From the NCBI RefSeq assembly GCF_932276165.1, contig NC_063984.1, positions 9,121,501 to 9,185,500 of the forward strand: a stretch of DNA of 64,000 nt, given 5' to 3'. The notes under the pieces were generated by a model. That model saw nothing but the letters and a program-made list of their open reading frames with translations. It ran no database searches and was not told the DNA's origin. Origin of the DNA: Plutella xylostella (Eukaryota; Arthropoda; Insecta; Lepidoptera; Plutellidae). Both the position numbers and the translations under genes were made by a program. Below, in pieces: positions 33,676-45,259 of this stretch. Each line of letters begins with the position of its first letter. Within the stretch, counting starts at the first letter, position 1.

Positions 33676-34244
33676 GCACTCTACCTGCAATGCAGAAAAT
33701 AAAACTATTATCAACGACTCTATACTCACAAATGATTATCCAGTAAGGTTTCTACTCTCATTTTAAGCGCGTGGGTTTGAATCCTGCCATGTAGCAAAGA
33801 ACTCTTTAGAAACAAGGAATTTAAGTATGATTATACCACGTAAGAGAGTATAATTATGTAGGTACATATTTACTAGGAAGCTAGATACTGACTGAAAAAT
33901 TACCACATTGATTTAAATATTCACAATTCCCATTTTACTAGGGATCTGCGTGTAACAGAATGAATATTTTTTAACCGTGTGCCTACTCATTCTCATTCAA
34001 CAAGTGTTATTGGACTACATTATTTGGTTCGATGGTCATATTTTTTTTGTCGCTCGGTTTAGCGCTACCTGCTTGGAATTTCAGGAATGCAAAGATCGAC
34101 CAATCATTTAGTAATTTATGGTTGTTCGTGAGAAATGAAGGGAGATATCGGGCGCTTGAGGAGTGGAGAAGGGAGGAGGCGTAACTCGTAAATTATTCGA
34201 TTGAAATTACCTACCTGAAAATATTAAATTGTACATATTTAATA
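33676..34244. other. Intergenic, possible SINE head remnant
   Basis: GGTTTGAATCC at about 33773-33783 differs by one base from a tRNA B box, but no convincing A box lies upstream. Otherwise featureless. Confidence 0.3.
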
Positions 34245-34290
34245 CAGAGTGTTGCAAAAAGGGTATGCTAAGCCGAAAGCGGGTGACTCA
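34245..34290 (+). mobile_element. MITE end fragment (GTTGCAAAAAGGG family)
   Basis: CAGAGTGTTGCAAAAAGGGT followed by ATGCTAAGCCGAAAG matches the left termini at 8366 and 12436. The right terminus was not found. Confidence 0.6.
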
Positions 34291-36072
34291 CTATAATAAA
34301 TGCTACTGAGGTATACTTAATTTATTTATATTTACATATCACGATATTTATTAAGCATCAAACTTATTTTTAAGCAATTTCAGCAGTGCAATGACATTTT
34401 TGTATGTAGTAATGTTTTTCAACCCCAAAAGTGTTAACCTAAACTCATTTCTCTTCTAAATCAAAGTGACAGGTAAACAAATAGAACAAAACTAGCATTT
34501 CTTCTCAGAACCTCGAGTTCTGACCCATAAATCACGGCGCTCTTGACAAATGGACTTTTTTTCTTATCTACATTTTTTTTTATCCCGACTCATTTATTAA
34601 TAGGGCAGGAGATATTTCGGAAAACCAATAAAATGCGCCCAGTCATATACCTGTCGACCGGCAGACAGCGCGGCTTTGTTCACTCGCCGTGTTTTTTTCT
34701 CCCATTTGGAAGCTTCAAGGCCTTGTTCGAGACTCGCTATGAAAAGCTTTATTAGGCGCATGAGCGTGTTTGCAGCGAGTACCTACGTAAAAATAAGGAA
34801 TGCTCTTACCTTTTTTGAAACGAGATGCGAGCTGAAGTGGCTGCGAATGTGAACGCAGCCTATGTTGTTCAGACTTACATAATCTTGCTGTAAACCGAAT
34901 AGCTTGCTGCTACATGGACATAAATGAATTAGCATAGATTCATAATCTATGTCGCGTTGAAACTATTGTTTCATTAGTTATTTATGTAGGTCCGTGGGTC
35001 GGAATCGTAAATTCAAAAGCCCGAGGAGCGTATATTTCAAATTGATGGATTCTGTCGCACCGTACCGTCACATTGCGAGTTTTGCTAAGTTTTGTGAATG
35101 GATATTTTTTGTCTCACACGGTGTGCCGTGTCCCGGCAGACAAAGGGCCGCGGCAAGGCACCGCGCGTGTGAAACTGGGCCCAATTCTGTCCGCCCTGAA
35201 GGACTCAACCAAAAATAATTGTCATTTCCTGCGGCCATGCGACATAAAGAGCGCCAAATATTCTTATTAACATTGCACATGCGCAAAGGTATGTCATAAT
35301 TTTTCTGTCTCGACACTTTCTCGCCGTTTATCTGGATGTAAAGGTAATGAGTGGTTCGGTTTTGTGTTTATGAAAATTTTTGTATTGTGCTCTAATTTGG
35401 CGGGTGTTACGAAAGTTGGGAGTGCATATAGCACTTGCGCAAGGTCTTTTTGGGGGCAAAATATGTTGCGAAATTAAATGTAACTTACCGTAGTGGTGGT
35501 ATCAATTATCAAGATCACTTGTCCCTACTTTCCCCCGTCAGCCGTGTGTGACATATCGTACATGTACCGGCAGCAGTCCAGAACAGAGAGGCAAGCGGGG
35601 CCGGTGTCACCTGTCACCGTGACGGCAGCAATCAGGGAGCAAATGAGAAGTTTTGGGTCACCCGTATCACGTGGGGAGAGTTCCTTAGAGGGGTGTTCGG
35701 AAACACACTGCAAGACACTCGGAAAATCTAGGGAATATAATTTTCCGACTATTATTTGAATGATTGTTAGTATCGATTTTATTTTTAATTTCATGTTTAA
35801 AATACGAAAATTTCTCAGTTCATCAGAGATAATCAACAATTGAAATTACCAACAGCTAAAATTTCCTCAATATTAGTTCCGTATCAAAGAACCATCAATA
35901 AAATTGAATCAAATGTAACGAGTGCTAAGAACGGCATTTGAAATCATGATTAGGCTAAAGGGTTTGCCTCTTAGAACAGCCTCTTGAAAACGTTTAGTTA
36001 GTACTTCGTTTTCATTATAATGTTCATGATATTACCCTTCATTTGTTTAACCCACAGTTTCTATACTCGAAA
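34291..36072. other. Intergenic, no gene seen
   Basis: GC-richer, low-repeat stretches at 34500-34750, 35000-35250 and 35500-35720 are candidates for regulatory islands. Open frames up to 104 codons show no domains. Confidence 0.35.
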
Positions 36073-36163
36073 TACACTCACGAGCAATGAAAAAGTACCA
36101 GTGACATATATCGAACGGCAATGATAAGTGGAACTCTTTCATCGCTCGTAAGTCGTGAGTGTA
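36073..36163. mobile_element. Short TA-flanked MITE, copy B
   Basis: An 87-bp element (36075-36161) between TA dinucleotides. Its termini CACTCACGAGCAATGAAAAA and GTGAGTG with an inner CATCGCTCG are imperfect inverted repeats. Small size and a TA target suggest a Tc1/mariner-type derivative. Relatives are at 3579, 36854 and 38766. Confidence 0.75.
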
Positions 36164-36490
36164 TAAGAAAACCTCGTTATAATTTCTGAACGACCCCTGT
36201 GAGGGTAAGTAGGAGGTGGGTAGGTGACCGCTAATGGATGCCAGCAGGTAACCCGAGACGCGGAGTGCAGAGAGACTGTCACCTCCACGGGTCAGAAGTA
36301 TGAGGTTACATATCTCTTGTTTCCTGTATTGATTTATTGCTTGTAGGTGAAGTTGTTTAGGGGAATGAACTGCGAATGAGGCGGTAATGGATGGAAAATA
36401 GCGAGAGTGGTGTAGGAAAAATCATGAGGCTTTATAATTTATGGAATGGAAAAACGGTAAAACTAAGAATTTCTATAATTGCGCAAATAA
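36164..36490. other. Intergenic, no gene seen
   Basis: No ORF or repeat recognised between the MITE and the SINE. Confidence 0.4.
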
Positions 36491-36500
36491 GATTTTGTTA
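36491..36500. repeat. SINE target-site duplication, left
   Basis: GATTTTGTTA is repeated exactly at 36765-36774. Confidence 0.85.
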
Positions 36501-36764
36501 CGACGACCGAATGGCGTAGTGGTTAGTGACCCTGACTACTGAGCCGATGGTCCCGGGTTCGATTCCCGGCTGGGGCAGATATTTGTTTAAACACACATAT
36601 TTGTTCTCGGGTCTTGGATGTGCCCGTAAAATGGCAATAGGCCCGCCCCCTATTACATTGGCACTAACATAACACTCTGGCGAAAAGTGGGTGCAGAAAT
36701 GCACCTCTGCCTACCCCGCAAGGGAGTACATTAGTACAAGGCGTGAGTGCGTGTTTTTTTTTTT
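36501..36764 (+). mobile_element. tRNA-derived SINE with intact promoter boxes
   Basis: A 264-bp element. An A box (TGGCGTAGTGG, 36512-36522) and a B box (GGTTCGATTCC, 36556-36566) form an internal RNA polymerase III promoter in a tRNA-like head. The body then carries GGGGCAGATATTTG, CTCGGGTCTTGG and CTCTGCCTACCCCGCAAGGG, ending in a T-rich tail (36754-36764). The 10-bp target duplication fixes both ends. It resembles SINEs described from noctuid moths (HaSE type) from memory only. The open frame on its minus strand is a by-product. Confidence 0.92.
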
Positions 36765-36774
36765 GATTTTGTTA
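36765..36774. repeat. SINE target-site duplication, right
   Basis: GATTTTGTTA, exact partner of 36491-36500. Confidence 0.85.
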
Positions 36775-36853
36775 TTAGTCATTATTGAGACTGTTATTTA
36801 GCTATAGTTAGTAGCAGTAGTTTGAGGCAAGGTCAATTTAAATGACGTATTTA

Positions 36854-37093
36854 CACACACGGGCAATGAAAAAGTTCTACTCATAAAATTCCGACATCAA
36901 ACGACTCAAATTTTTTACATTTACCTAATTTAAAATTTGAACATTACCGTTTTTAGTTGCCAATAATTATCCTGATGCTCTGTTAAATGTACTTCAATAT
37001 TACAGAAGGCGTCATAAAGCTAGCCCTTTCCGTTTATGAGTATATATAATTTGGTGCGTTTCTCAGTAGAACCTTTTCATTGCCCGTGAATAT
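36854..37093. mobile_element. Longer member of the CACTCACGGGCAATG MITE family, copy C
   Basis: About 240 bp between CACACACGGGCAATGAAAAA on the left and TTTTCATTGCCCGTGAATAT on the right. The interior shares the TCAAACGACTC-type block with the fragment at 3579-3632. It is nearly three times the size of copies B and D, so those two are probably internal-deletion derivatives. Confidence 0.7.
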
Positions 37094-38765
37094 ACATACC
37101 TCCACTCACGGTACTGATGAAGCTTACAATAATCTAGGATAGTACTTATCTAATACCTAAATAATAAATATTTGTAGAGTTAGATAGGTAAAGTAACTAC
37201 CTACTTAACTAGTCAATATAAAAAAATACTCACCTATCTACATTGAAAAATCCACTTCCACTCTTTAAGAAAAATCCACTTAAAATACCGCTATAGTACT
37301 TAGTACATAATTCTAAGTAGACTAGTCAGTACCTAGCGATCCTCTCTTTGTGTCGAACATTGAACCGAATATTCTGAGCTGTTCTGTTTTTACCCACTGT
37401 TGTCTTTCTTTTGTTAGAGTTTGTTGACTCTGAGCGACACACATTTCTGTAACTGATCTCTGACTTGTCACGAGTCGGGGAAAGCGGATGTGTGTATGTG
37501 TGCGGGATGCCTAACGTACGTATCTTTACTTGCGTTTCTGAGATAAGTGAGCGTTGATGGAGAGATGCTAACTACAGTTTAAATCATACAATGGTATAGT
37601 TTTAATGTGTTACTTACCTATACTTATGAGAAAAAAAATCGTTATATCCAAATGAATGTAATTTATTAACAAACTTCATCCACTAAATGTCTGAAAAAAC
37701 AGTGTCACGTAGAGATAATTTACAAACCACAGCTTTAAAGTACCTATAGAAGCAATTCTACATATTTATATTTGAAATTTTATAATTAATTCGGGATACA
37801 GAAAAAGTACCAGGAATCGTGTGTGTTAAAAATTTTTTGAACAAAACGCCGTCCGACAGCGGGACACCTGTGTAATCCTTTCAACGTACATAATATGCCC
37901 TTAATTCTCGTGATAGGGCATGACATCCCGCGCCTTTGTGGGCCCTTTGCCGTCAATTAAGGCTTAACTATTGTCTTTTTATTTGAGATGACATACTTTT
38001 TAGAAGCGTCCTCTTTGGACGAAAACTGTTTTCAATTTCTATAGTGCCATGATTTAGTGGGTGACTTTTTTCAGATTGTTTTGGCGGTTTTAATACAAAA
38101 GTCTCCAACGGTGTCACGTGATAAGGGTAACCTACTGTGGGAGCTAAAGAGGTGGTGTAAATTTAATAACAATGAGCCACGATTAGGATTCTATAAAGGA
38201 TTTTAAGTTATTTACACCATATAAATCAACTTATTTGTCAAAGTTGATGAAGGTCATATCTTAGATATTTTTTCCTGAAAATGATTGTCTTTATTCTCAC
38301 CTTATCTCTGTAACGACTTCTAAGTAATATTTTTTTATGCTTAATATGTAGCATAACATTTGATGCGAAATGTCTAGTATCAGTAATTTGATATTTTCCC
38401 CGAGGTATTTACCAACTTTTATTGCACAAACAAATCATATTTATCCTGATTTTGGCATTGTTGCGCCCCCTCCACGCGAGTAAATCTGCGGGTGAGTTCA
38501 TTCAATATTTAGGAAATTTAATTGAATCTGTAACTTTTGTGAGTTGGGAGTTGGGATCCAATTTGATGGCTGAATTTGTGAACTAGTGAATACCAATCAA
38601 TTATAAACATATAAGAGACTATTCCATAAATAAGTACTTACAATTATGTACTTAGGTAAGTACTACTAAATACTAGGTACTGACATAGTTACTTTAAATA
38701 ATTCAAAATAATAATAAGTTAATCATGGTTCTAGACACAACGTTAGCCTAACTACACCAAAACTA
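37094..38765. other. Intergenic, no gene seen
   Basis: AT-rich, with no coding signal and no repeat having a second copy in the window. Confidence 0.4.
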
Positions 38766-38842
38766 CACTCACGGGCAATGAAAACGTTCCAGTGACATTT
38801 GGAACGTCAATTGAAGTGGAAATTTTTCATTGACTGTGAGTG
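38766..38842. mobile_element. Short TA-flanked MITE, copy D
   Basis: 77 bp between TA dinucleotides (38764-38765 and 38843-38844). It begins CACTCACGGGCAATGAAAAC and ends TTTTTCATTGACTGTGAGTG, imperfect inverted repeats. Same family as 36075-36161. Confidence 0.8.
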
Positions 38843-38844
38843 TA

Positions 38845-39049
38845 TTTCATGAGTTGTCATATGTGAATAAGTACTTTATTATCCTATTTAGTTTCCTATT
38901 AGAATAACAAGGAGTCTTCTCACAGCTTTCCAATTAGGTCTCATATTAGTAGACCTAACAGAAAGCTATCTCTAACATGACGCCACCTGCAATTCCTTCA
39001 ACCTCCGTACATCAGGAGACAATCACATTTTCGCGTCGCGTCGTCGCTG
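38845..39049. other. Intergenic, no gene seen
   Basis: Short unremarkable spacer before the GC-rich island. Confidence 0.4.
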
Positions 39050-39370
39050 AAACGTTATTTTTGCGTTGGATCAAAGCGATCGCGCCGGCACCGTGACGTC
39101 ACTTCCGCCAAGATGGCGGCGGCGGCGCGATTGTTTGATGTGCAAGTAATGAAGTGTGCCACCTCTCTCTGCTTCCCGTCTGTCGGGGTGTCAAGATACC
39201 GGTGTGGAATGACGCCGAGGCTGTGTCGGGAAATTCCTCAAAAGGAATTTTTAGGAGAGAATTCTGCAGGTGTGAATTTCAGGGCAGATCATTCTTTGCG
39301 GGCCCTGATTGTGGATGGCATTGTGGGCCACTCCGGGGAAAAACCTGATGAAACAGTGACAGCGTAGCCT
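39050..39370 (+). promoter_or_regulatory. Candidate CpG-rich promoter: CRE, Ets-like and YY1-like motifs
   Basis: A GC-rich island contains a perfect CRE (TGACGTCA, 39094-39101) overlapping CACTTCCG (Ets-like), then AAGATGGCGGC (39110-39120), a consensus YY1 element of the kind found at transcription starts. The ATG inside the YY1 motif opens an 84-codon frame to 39367 (MAAAARLFDV..., no domain recognised), which could be a first exon or coincidence. This spacing of motifs is typical of TATA-less animal promoters. No downstream gene is identified in the window. Confidence 0.35.
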
Positions 39371-39788
39371 GCTGCGGCCACTGCCAAACATTATAAGGCA
39401 TAGCCCAAAAGTATTCAAAAAATATTATAATAGATTTCCTAATGCTGACATTTCAGGTAAAACAAAGTTCGTAAAGTTTGTCCCTAGGTTTTTGTAAAAA
39501 AGCACAGTAGTAAATCCATATTCTTAATCATTCAATTAACTTTGAACGAATATATACGCGAATCCGCATCATAGCACGATAATCATCTCAACCGCGGAAA
39601 CCACTATCAGGAAACTAATTAAAAACAAATCGCAATAAGCCAGCTTAGCATAAACGACAACCGACGCATCCCCCGGGAATTAAATTCAATTTCACATCAC
39701 AAGGACCGGCATATTGAGTTGTCATAGAAATAATCGCGTTACCCAGTCCACTATGTAGTGCGGATTACGAACTTTTTAATAAAGTGCG
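39371..39788. other. Intergenic, no gene seen
   Basis: AT-rich spacer between two motif-bearing islands. Confidence 0.4.
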
Positions 39789-39802
39789 CCGCTAGGGGGC
39801 GA
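39789..39802 (+). promoter_or_regulatory. Strong CTCF-like motif (by eye)
   Basis: CCGCTAGGGGGCGA fits the CTCF core CCxSYAGRKGGCR at every fixed position. It lies about 700 bp from the candidate promoter at 39050-39370. Binding not shown. Confidence 0.35.
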
Positions 39803-40494
39803 CACTGCACAAGGGACATTTTTACACAAAGCGGATTACTTCGAGCCCGTTTATCTGCACCTTACAGCTCTGTGTAGCCTCCTAAATACCTCTCAGTGAG
39901 TGAGCACATATTTTACGGGTACATAAGGCCGGCCCTTTCGCTGTCGGTCGATAGAGAAGCCTATGTGCAGGACATAGAGCAGGAAGTCGCTAGGCTAAAG
40001 TTTGTTTGTTGTTTTCGGTGCAGAATTCAGTGGAAATAAGTGTGAAGATTGTTTTGTATATTCGAGGCTGGATAGCTTTATTTTTTACAGGCAGAGGCTG
40101 TTTTAATTGGTCATCGATACCTCGTGGCGTTGGTTGGATTGGGTTGGTTCGTAGACTTTACTTCGTAAGTGCTTATAATAAAGTAACATGTATACAGTAT
40201 GAGACGTAAAACTGACGTTGAAATTTTCGGAATAAACCAGTAGCTGTAAATACTGTATACTTATACTATTTGTGCAAAATTTAAGTATAGGTCCAAATCA
40301 TTTACATACATTAGTGCGGTTCAGCTTAAACGGTTTAAAACCTTTATTTCCTCATAATTATTTACTTAAATAAGTTAAATAACAGTGAGTCGTGGAATTA
40401 TTGCACATAAATATGATTCTAGAAAATTTCTAAGATTTTATCTGTGCGTTCCGAAGTATGTATTCTAGTCCTCCACCAATGCCCTGGGCCTCAA
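39803..40494. other. Intergenic, no gene seen
   Basis: A GC-richer start (to about 39970) grades into AT-rich DNA; no gene. Confidence 0.4.
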
Positions 40495-40625
40495 ATAAGT
40501 AGGTACAGTAACATAATTATAATGATGACATGTGGGGATATCTCACACGCAAGGCCATTCCACCCCAAGCTATGGTAGAGCCTGTAATACGGGTATCGGA
40601 CAGCTGATATATCTATATTCCTCAC
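40495..40625 (-). mobile_element. SINE variant-tail fragment
   Basis: On the minus strand it reads ATATATCAGCTGTCCGATAC, CCGTATTACAGG and a GTGTGAGATATCCCCACATG block, the same body as 6483-6570. The tRNA-like head is missing. Confidence 0.6.
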
Positions 40626-43600
40626 AAGAAGATGAAGAAGAATAGAAAGACGCAGCAAACAAAACTGTCTTACATCGCGCGACGGAAGAAACAAGGCGAG
40701 ACCACGAGACACACTTAGCAAGAATTGGATAACAAGGGTGTAACGACACAACACAATGCGCGCCCGATCTGCCTCGAATCATCTCATTGAGGCCGCCGGC
40801 GATGGGAACTGGCGAAATGGGAGGCTCGCCAATTTAAAACAAGATGGACTGTGACAGATTCGTCTACGGGTCTTAAGTGGACGGCCATATATGGACACTT
40901 ATAAAGTTAGAAACATAAGGATGATTGCAAATGGAATTGTTCCTTGATAATTATGTGTAAAGACAGAAATAACACAGTCTTTGAATCTATATTTATATTT
41001 TATAATAAAGATACGCAGATGTTTTAGAGTTCAACTAATAAATACTTAGATAACTTAATGTCTGCTATCTGAACCTCCTGCAGGTCGACTGATACAGAAT
41101 GCTTGATTGTACATCATTACTTTTGCAAAACCATCAAAGATACAGATAATAATTATATGTAGAGATTTACCGAAATTACTATAAAGGGCAAGCAACTCCC
41201 TATCTGACAAAGCCTATTGTACTGTATACTATTTGAAAAATGATGTCTGAAAAAAATGTCTGTAGACCTAGGTCCACGTAGGTGAATTTCAATTTGTTAG
41301 TATCTCCAACAACATAATTAAATTAGCGGCGAAATTGAATCACAACTGCGACAACTCGCGAGCGGCGACGTCCCGCGAAACTTTCCTCCTATTAATTTAC
41401 AAAACATCTCCGAACGCCAAACAAAGCAAAACAACATTTAAAGCCCACCATTCAAGGTTGACGTTCGTCTGTGAAATCGCCAAGTTTATTCATTATTTTT
41501 ACATGTCATTGTGCAAGTGACGTGACGAACTGCAGTTGGCTTTACGACTTGGGTAGTAAGATATAGGGTTTACATTTAGTTGGCGGGGGTGTATCTGGTG
41601 GAATTATGATGCAGTCTTTATTCGTGAGCCGTCGGGAGCGGTTGCAGTAATCACCGTATCTCCAGCCAAGGGTGGGCTGAATAGAGTCCTAATGAACTGG
41701 ATTTAGGTGGTTTTGTGCCGCAGTCGTCGGCCCGAGGTGCAGCAATTATGACGGACTAAACAAACGCGCCACAGCCGTGTACTCAATTATGTTGTTACGC
41801 AGCCTGAGCTATGGATTTTCGATGGTTCTCTATGTTTCGTTAACTGGAGAGATTAAAGAATTGTAGGTGAAACTTTGTTGTAAAAAATGTTCTCTAGTTT
41901 TGTTTTGTTGAATGTGTAGTTATAGTATACCGCTCTTCCAACTCCTACTGACCTTTTTTTCACAGCCAGTACTTATGTATTTTAGTGTGAGTTTTTACAA
42001 TTTAACCCAGTCCCAACTAGCCAAACACACAAAGAAAACCAACAGCTAACCACTCAACTATAATAGCATTTTCTTGTAACAGCCCTGAAGCGCTATTTCA
42101 TGAAGAAAATATCGTTCAGCCGCTCCAATGATGGATCTGCAGGCTCTCAGATTGATGGGCTATTCTCTAAGCCTTGCCTATGCCGGCCATTATGTGCGGA
42201 ATTACGTCCACCTTCTCAGAACATCCAATCGCTCTTAATCTTCTTAACTGTGGAGAAGGAATTATTCGCAGCCTAAGTAGGTACCTGGTGTAACAGGAAT
42301 ATATATAATGCGTGGTCATTTTATGTAGTGTGGCGAGATGGAGTTATTGAAAAGTTAATAGTTTGATGGTGCTTCTGGAAACTATTATAATTTTCAATAT
42401 ATGAAAAGTGATGCCAGGATTTGGCCCTTGGGAGAGACTTGTGTATGTCTAGCTGTGAGGCTGTGAGCGATTCTTGGGTTGATGATAAATACAACATATT
42501 TTTTTATCTAGAATCTATTGATGGGCAGGCAATATCTATAATTCCTCAAAACTGAATGATACAAAATAATTAATAAATATGAGTAAGATATGATAAACTA
42601 AGCTTTAAACTAGCTGTTTCTGAGATTTGTGCTTCAGAAAAACTTATATAAGTAGGTACTTAGTTGGATTTCCTTAAGTTTTTACAATTTTGCTGTTATG
42701 TAGTCGGGTAGACATCGTGACACTGAACCAATATACTTACAAACTTATGTATACCTATCTAACTACCATAAAGGTACAACATCACATCCATAACACATGC
42801 ATAGACCCACGCACACAACACAACACTGGCCTTACCTACACTATAAATAACCAGAAACAAAAGGTCTTAAACGCCTGAACAGTATCTATGAACTATAGCG
42901 TGCTTTTGCTACAGTTTTTGGTCTATAATCGAGTGCGGGCTTTCGGGATCGCTGTAAAAGATGAGTCTGTTCTTATTTATTTACAGCGGCGGTGCGGCGA
43001 ACGAACGAAGTGGAGCGAAGATGATATGAATGATAAATGACCCGCGCCCGCCCCCGCCCCGCGCCCTCCCCCGATCACACGTGAAGTTCCACCGAGAATG
43101 CTCTGTTTTGAATTTAGAATTAGAACGGTAATCGAAGGAATAAGAAAACGTGGCACGCTATGAATACTGAACTGAGATTGCTGCTGTTGGGAAATTTTCG
43201 CTGATGACTGTAGTAGGTATACCTAGTCACTAATGGTGTTACTGACTGATGCTTAGCTTAGGCATAGCTAAAATGTATACCTGATAATGAATGACACTAC
43301 ATAATGTAGATAGGTGATTTAACCATTATTACTTATATCGTGCCTATTTCAACATACTTATATGAGATGAGCTGATGAACTCAATCACTGTCAATAACCC
43401 TTACGAATGTCACATGAATGTCGAAATTGTAACCACAAGGTAATCCACAATCATCGGCATACTAAATAAACAGACGAGCAACATCTTATTTTATTCTGTA
43501 CATAAACCGGTGCATCAATCTCGCTTAGCCGGAGTCATCGGAGCTAAACGGATTTTTTTCAAGCCAATGGCCGTGCATCCGTACGCGTGACGCGCCGCGC

Positions 43601-45222
43601 GATTGGCCGCCTCTTTTTGTTCCATTTTCAGATCCTTTGTTTTTATTGGTTGACACTTAGCTAAGACAAAGGGGCGCGAGCATGTGTGCGTCTGATTTAG
43701 TTAAGGCGGATGCTTTTAGCTTGTTTGTGTGCGTTAAGGAGTCGAGGCACGTCGTGTTTCCTGCGTAGGTAATGTAGGTAGGAAGGCGTGGGCCTTGGGT
43801 CATATGAGGACGTGTGTAGGGTCTTGATGTTGATGTAGGTACCTTCATATACACGGTACAGTCTTAAATGAGTAAAGAAATAACCCGGGCGTTATATTCA
43901 TGAAACGCGATGGGGTCAGGATGTGATGGATCTTTTTTGGATATTTTTTATGTTGTATTTTTAAAGTTAAGAGGGTCAAGTGAAAGGTGTCTAGCTTATT
44001 AAGGTTCTCTATCATAAATTTCTCCATGATATAATTCCACCCTAATATAATCATCTTGATATTAGTGAAATGATATAGCCAACTCGTTTAATGACCATCT
44101 ACTCATTATCATCATAATAATTATATCCGGACATAGGGAAAAAATCCAAAAAAGCATCCCTTTCCCATCCTTTCAAGAACGTTAATACTTAGAAGGAGCA
44201 CTTCTAGACAGTGCTCTACAGGACACCGGCAATCACAACTTGGCTCGGTGCCACAAATAATACAAATTCAAGTTCACCTCCAGTCGGGCTTTATGATTAA
44301 TGACTGGATTATTCAATTAAAGACTCAGGTAGGGGGGCAGGGTGGCTTTTGTCTTGCGCCGCTACTCGAGATCGCAACCCTTGAGTTAGCGCTAGACGTA
44401 CTTCCTGTTGATACTTAGTTTGTTTTAGCCTTTTTGGATTGTAGCTTAGAATAATAATTAAATGATAGGTTTATTCGTTTTTGTATTAGGAAGCTTTGTT
44501 TTGTTGGCTTAATTAGAATTGCTAAATGAGTGCTCCCCATTTAGATAAGTAAGAATAATAATATGTTTTAATTTGTCTGCAGGTAAGTAACATGTACTTA
44601 ATTCATATCTGCGTAAATAGGACTGAATAAGAACGGATTTCATACAGTGAGCCCATAGGTTCTAATAACAGACCGATCCTTCGTATGGCTCAGCCCAATT
44701 ATAAACCAACCACCGCGACGCAAAACTTGAAAAGTTGAAGAGGACTTATCGACCTAACACTGCGGCCGATGTCCCCGGGCGGTGCGCGCACTTTGTACAA
44801 AAATCATTAATTATCAACGCAGTGGCACCCTCCCCCTCCCCCTCCCTCTCCCCGCCTCGGCCCGCACCCCGCGGCATCCTGCCCGGCGCTGCTACCCTGG
44901 TAGCCGAATTCATTACCGCGTTCAAATGAGGCTGTGTGGAGCGGTCAGCAACAAAATGTAAATTAGGGATGTAGGGTCGGCGGTTTCTTCAGTTAAATAG
45001 AAGCTTGTAAATAAGATATGGCTGTAAGATCATCCCCCAGTATGTGAAGGCGAAATTTAGTTTCTGTATATTCAACAACTACTGAACGGATGTCGATGAA
45101 ACTTTTCATGAGTAGGTATTAATAGCAGGTTGAATTCCAGCTCGGCGGGAGATGGCCCGGCTGGCAGCGAGCGTCCCTCGCGGCGATGGCCCTTCAGCAG
45201 CAGTACTCGTGCATCGAGGGCC
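40626..45222. other. Intergenic with low-repeat islands
   Basis: No supported gene. GC-richer, repeat-free stretches occur at 40740-40860, 41340-41760 and 43540-43800. Pyrimidine/C-rich tracts lie at 43041-43072 and 44828-44870. The open frames here (up to 89 codons) have no domain. Confidence 0.35.

Positions 45223-45257
<35 letters not shown>
45223..45257 (+). repeat. CCG trinucleotide microsatellite
   Basis: A 35-nt uninterrupted (CCG)n run. An open frame crossing it (45130-45387) gives a poly-proline stretch but no domain. The run lies in a CpG-rich island (about 45140-45300). Confidence 0.9.

Positions 45258-45259
<2 letters not shown>

Noticed and set aside
33773..33783. Near-match to a tRNA B box (GGTTTGAATCC)
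   Set aside because: No matching A box, no duplication and no second copy; insufficient to call a SINE.
36512..36575. tRNA gene
   Set aside because: The A and B boxes are good, but the body and 10-bp target duplication show this is a SINE head, and a tRNA cloverleaf is not completed.
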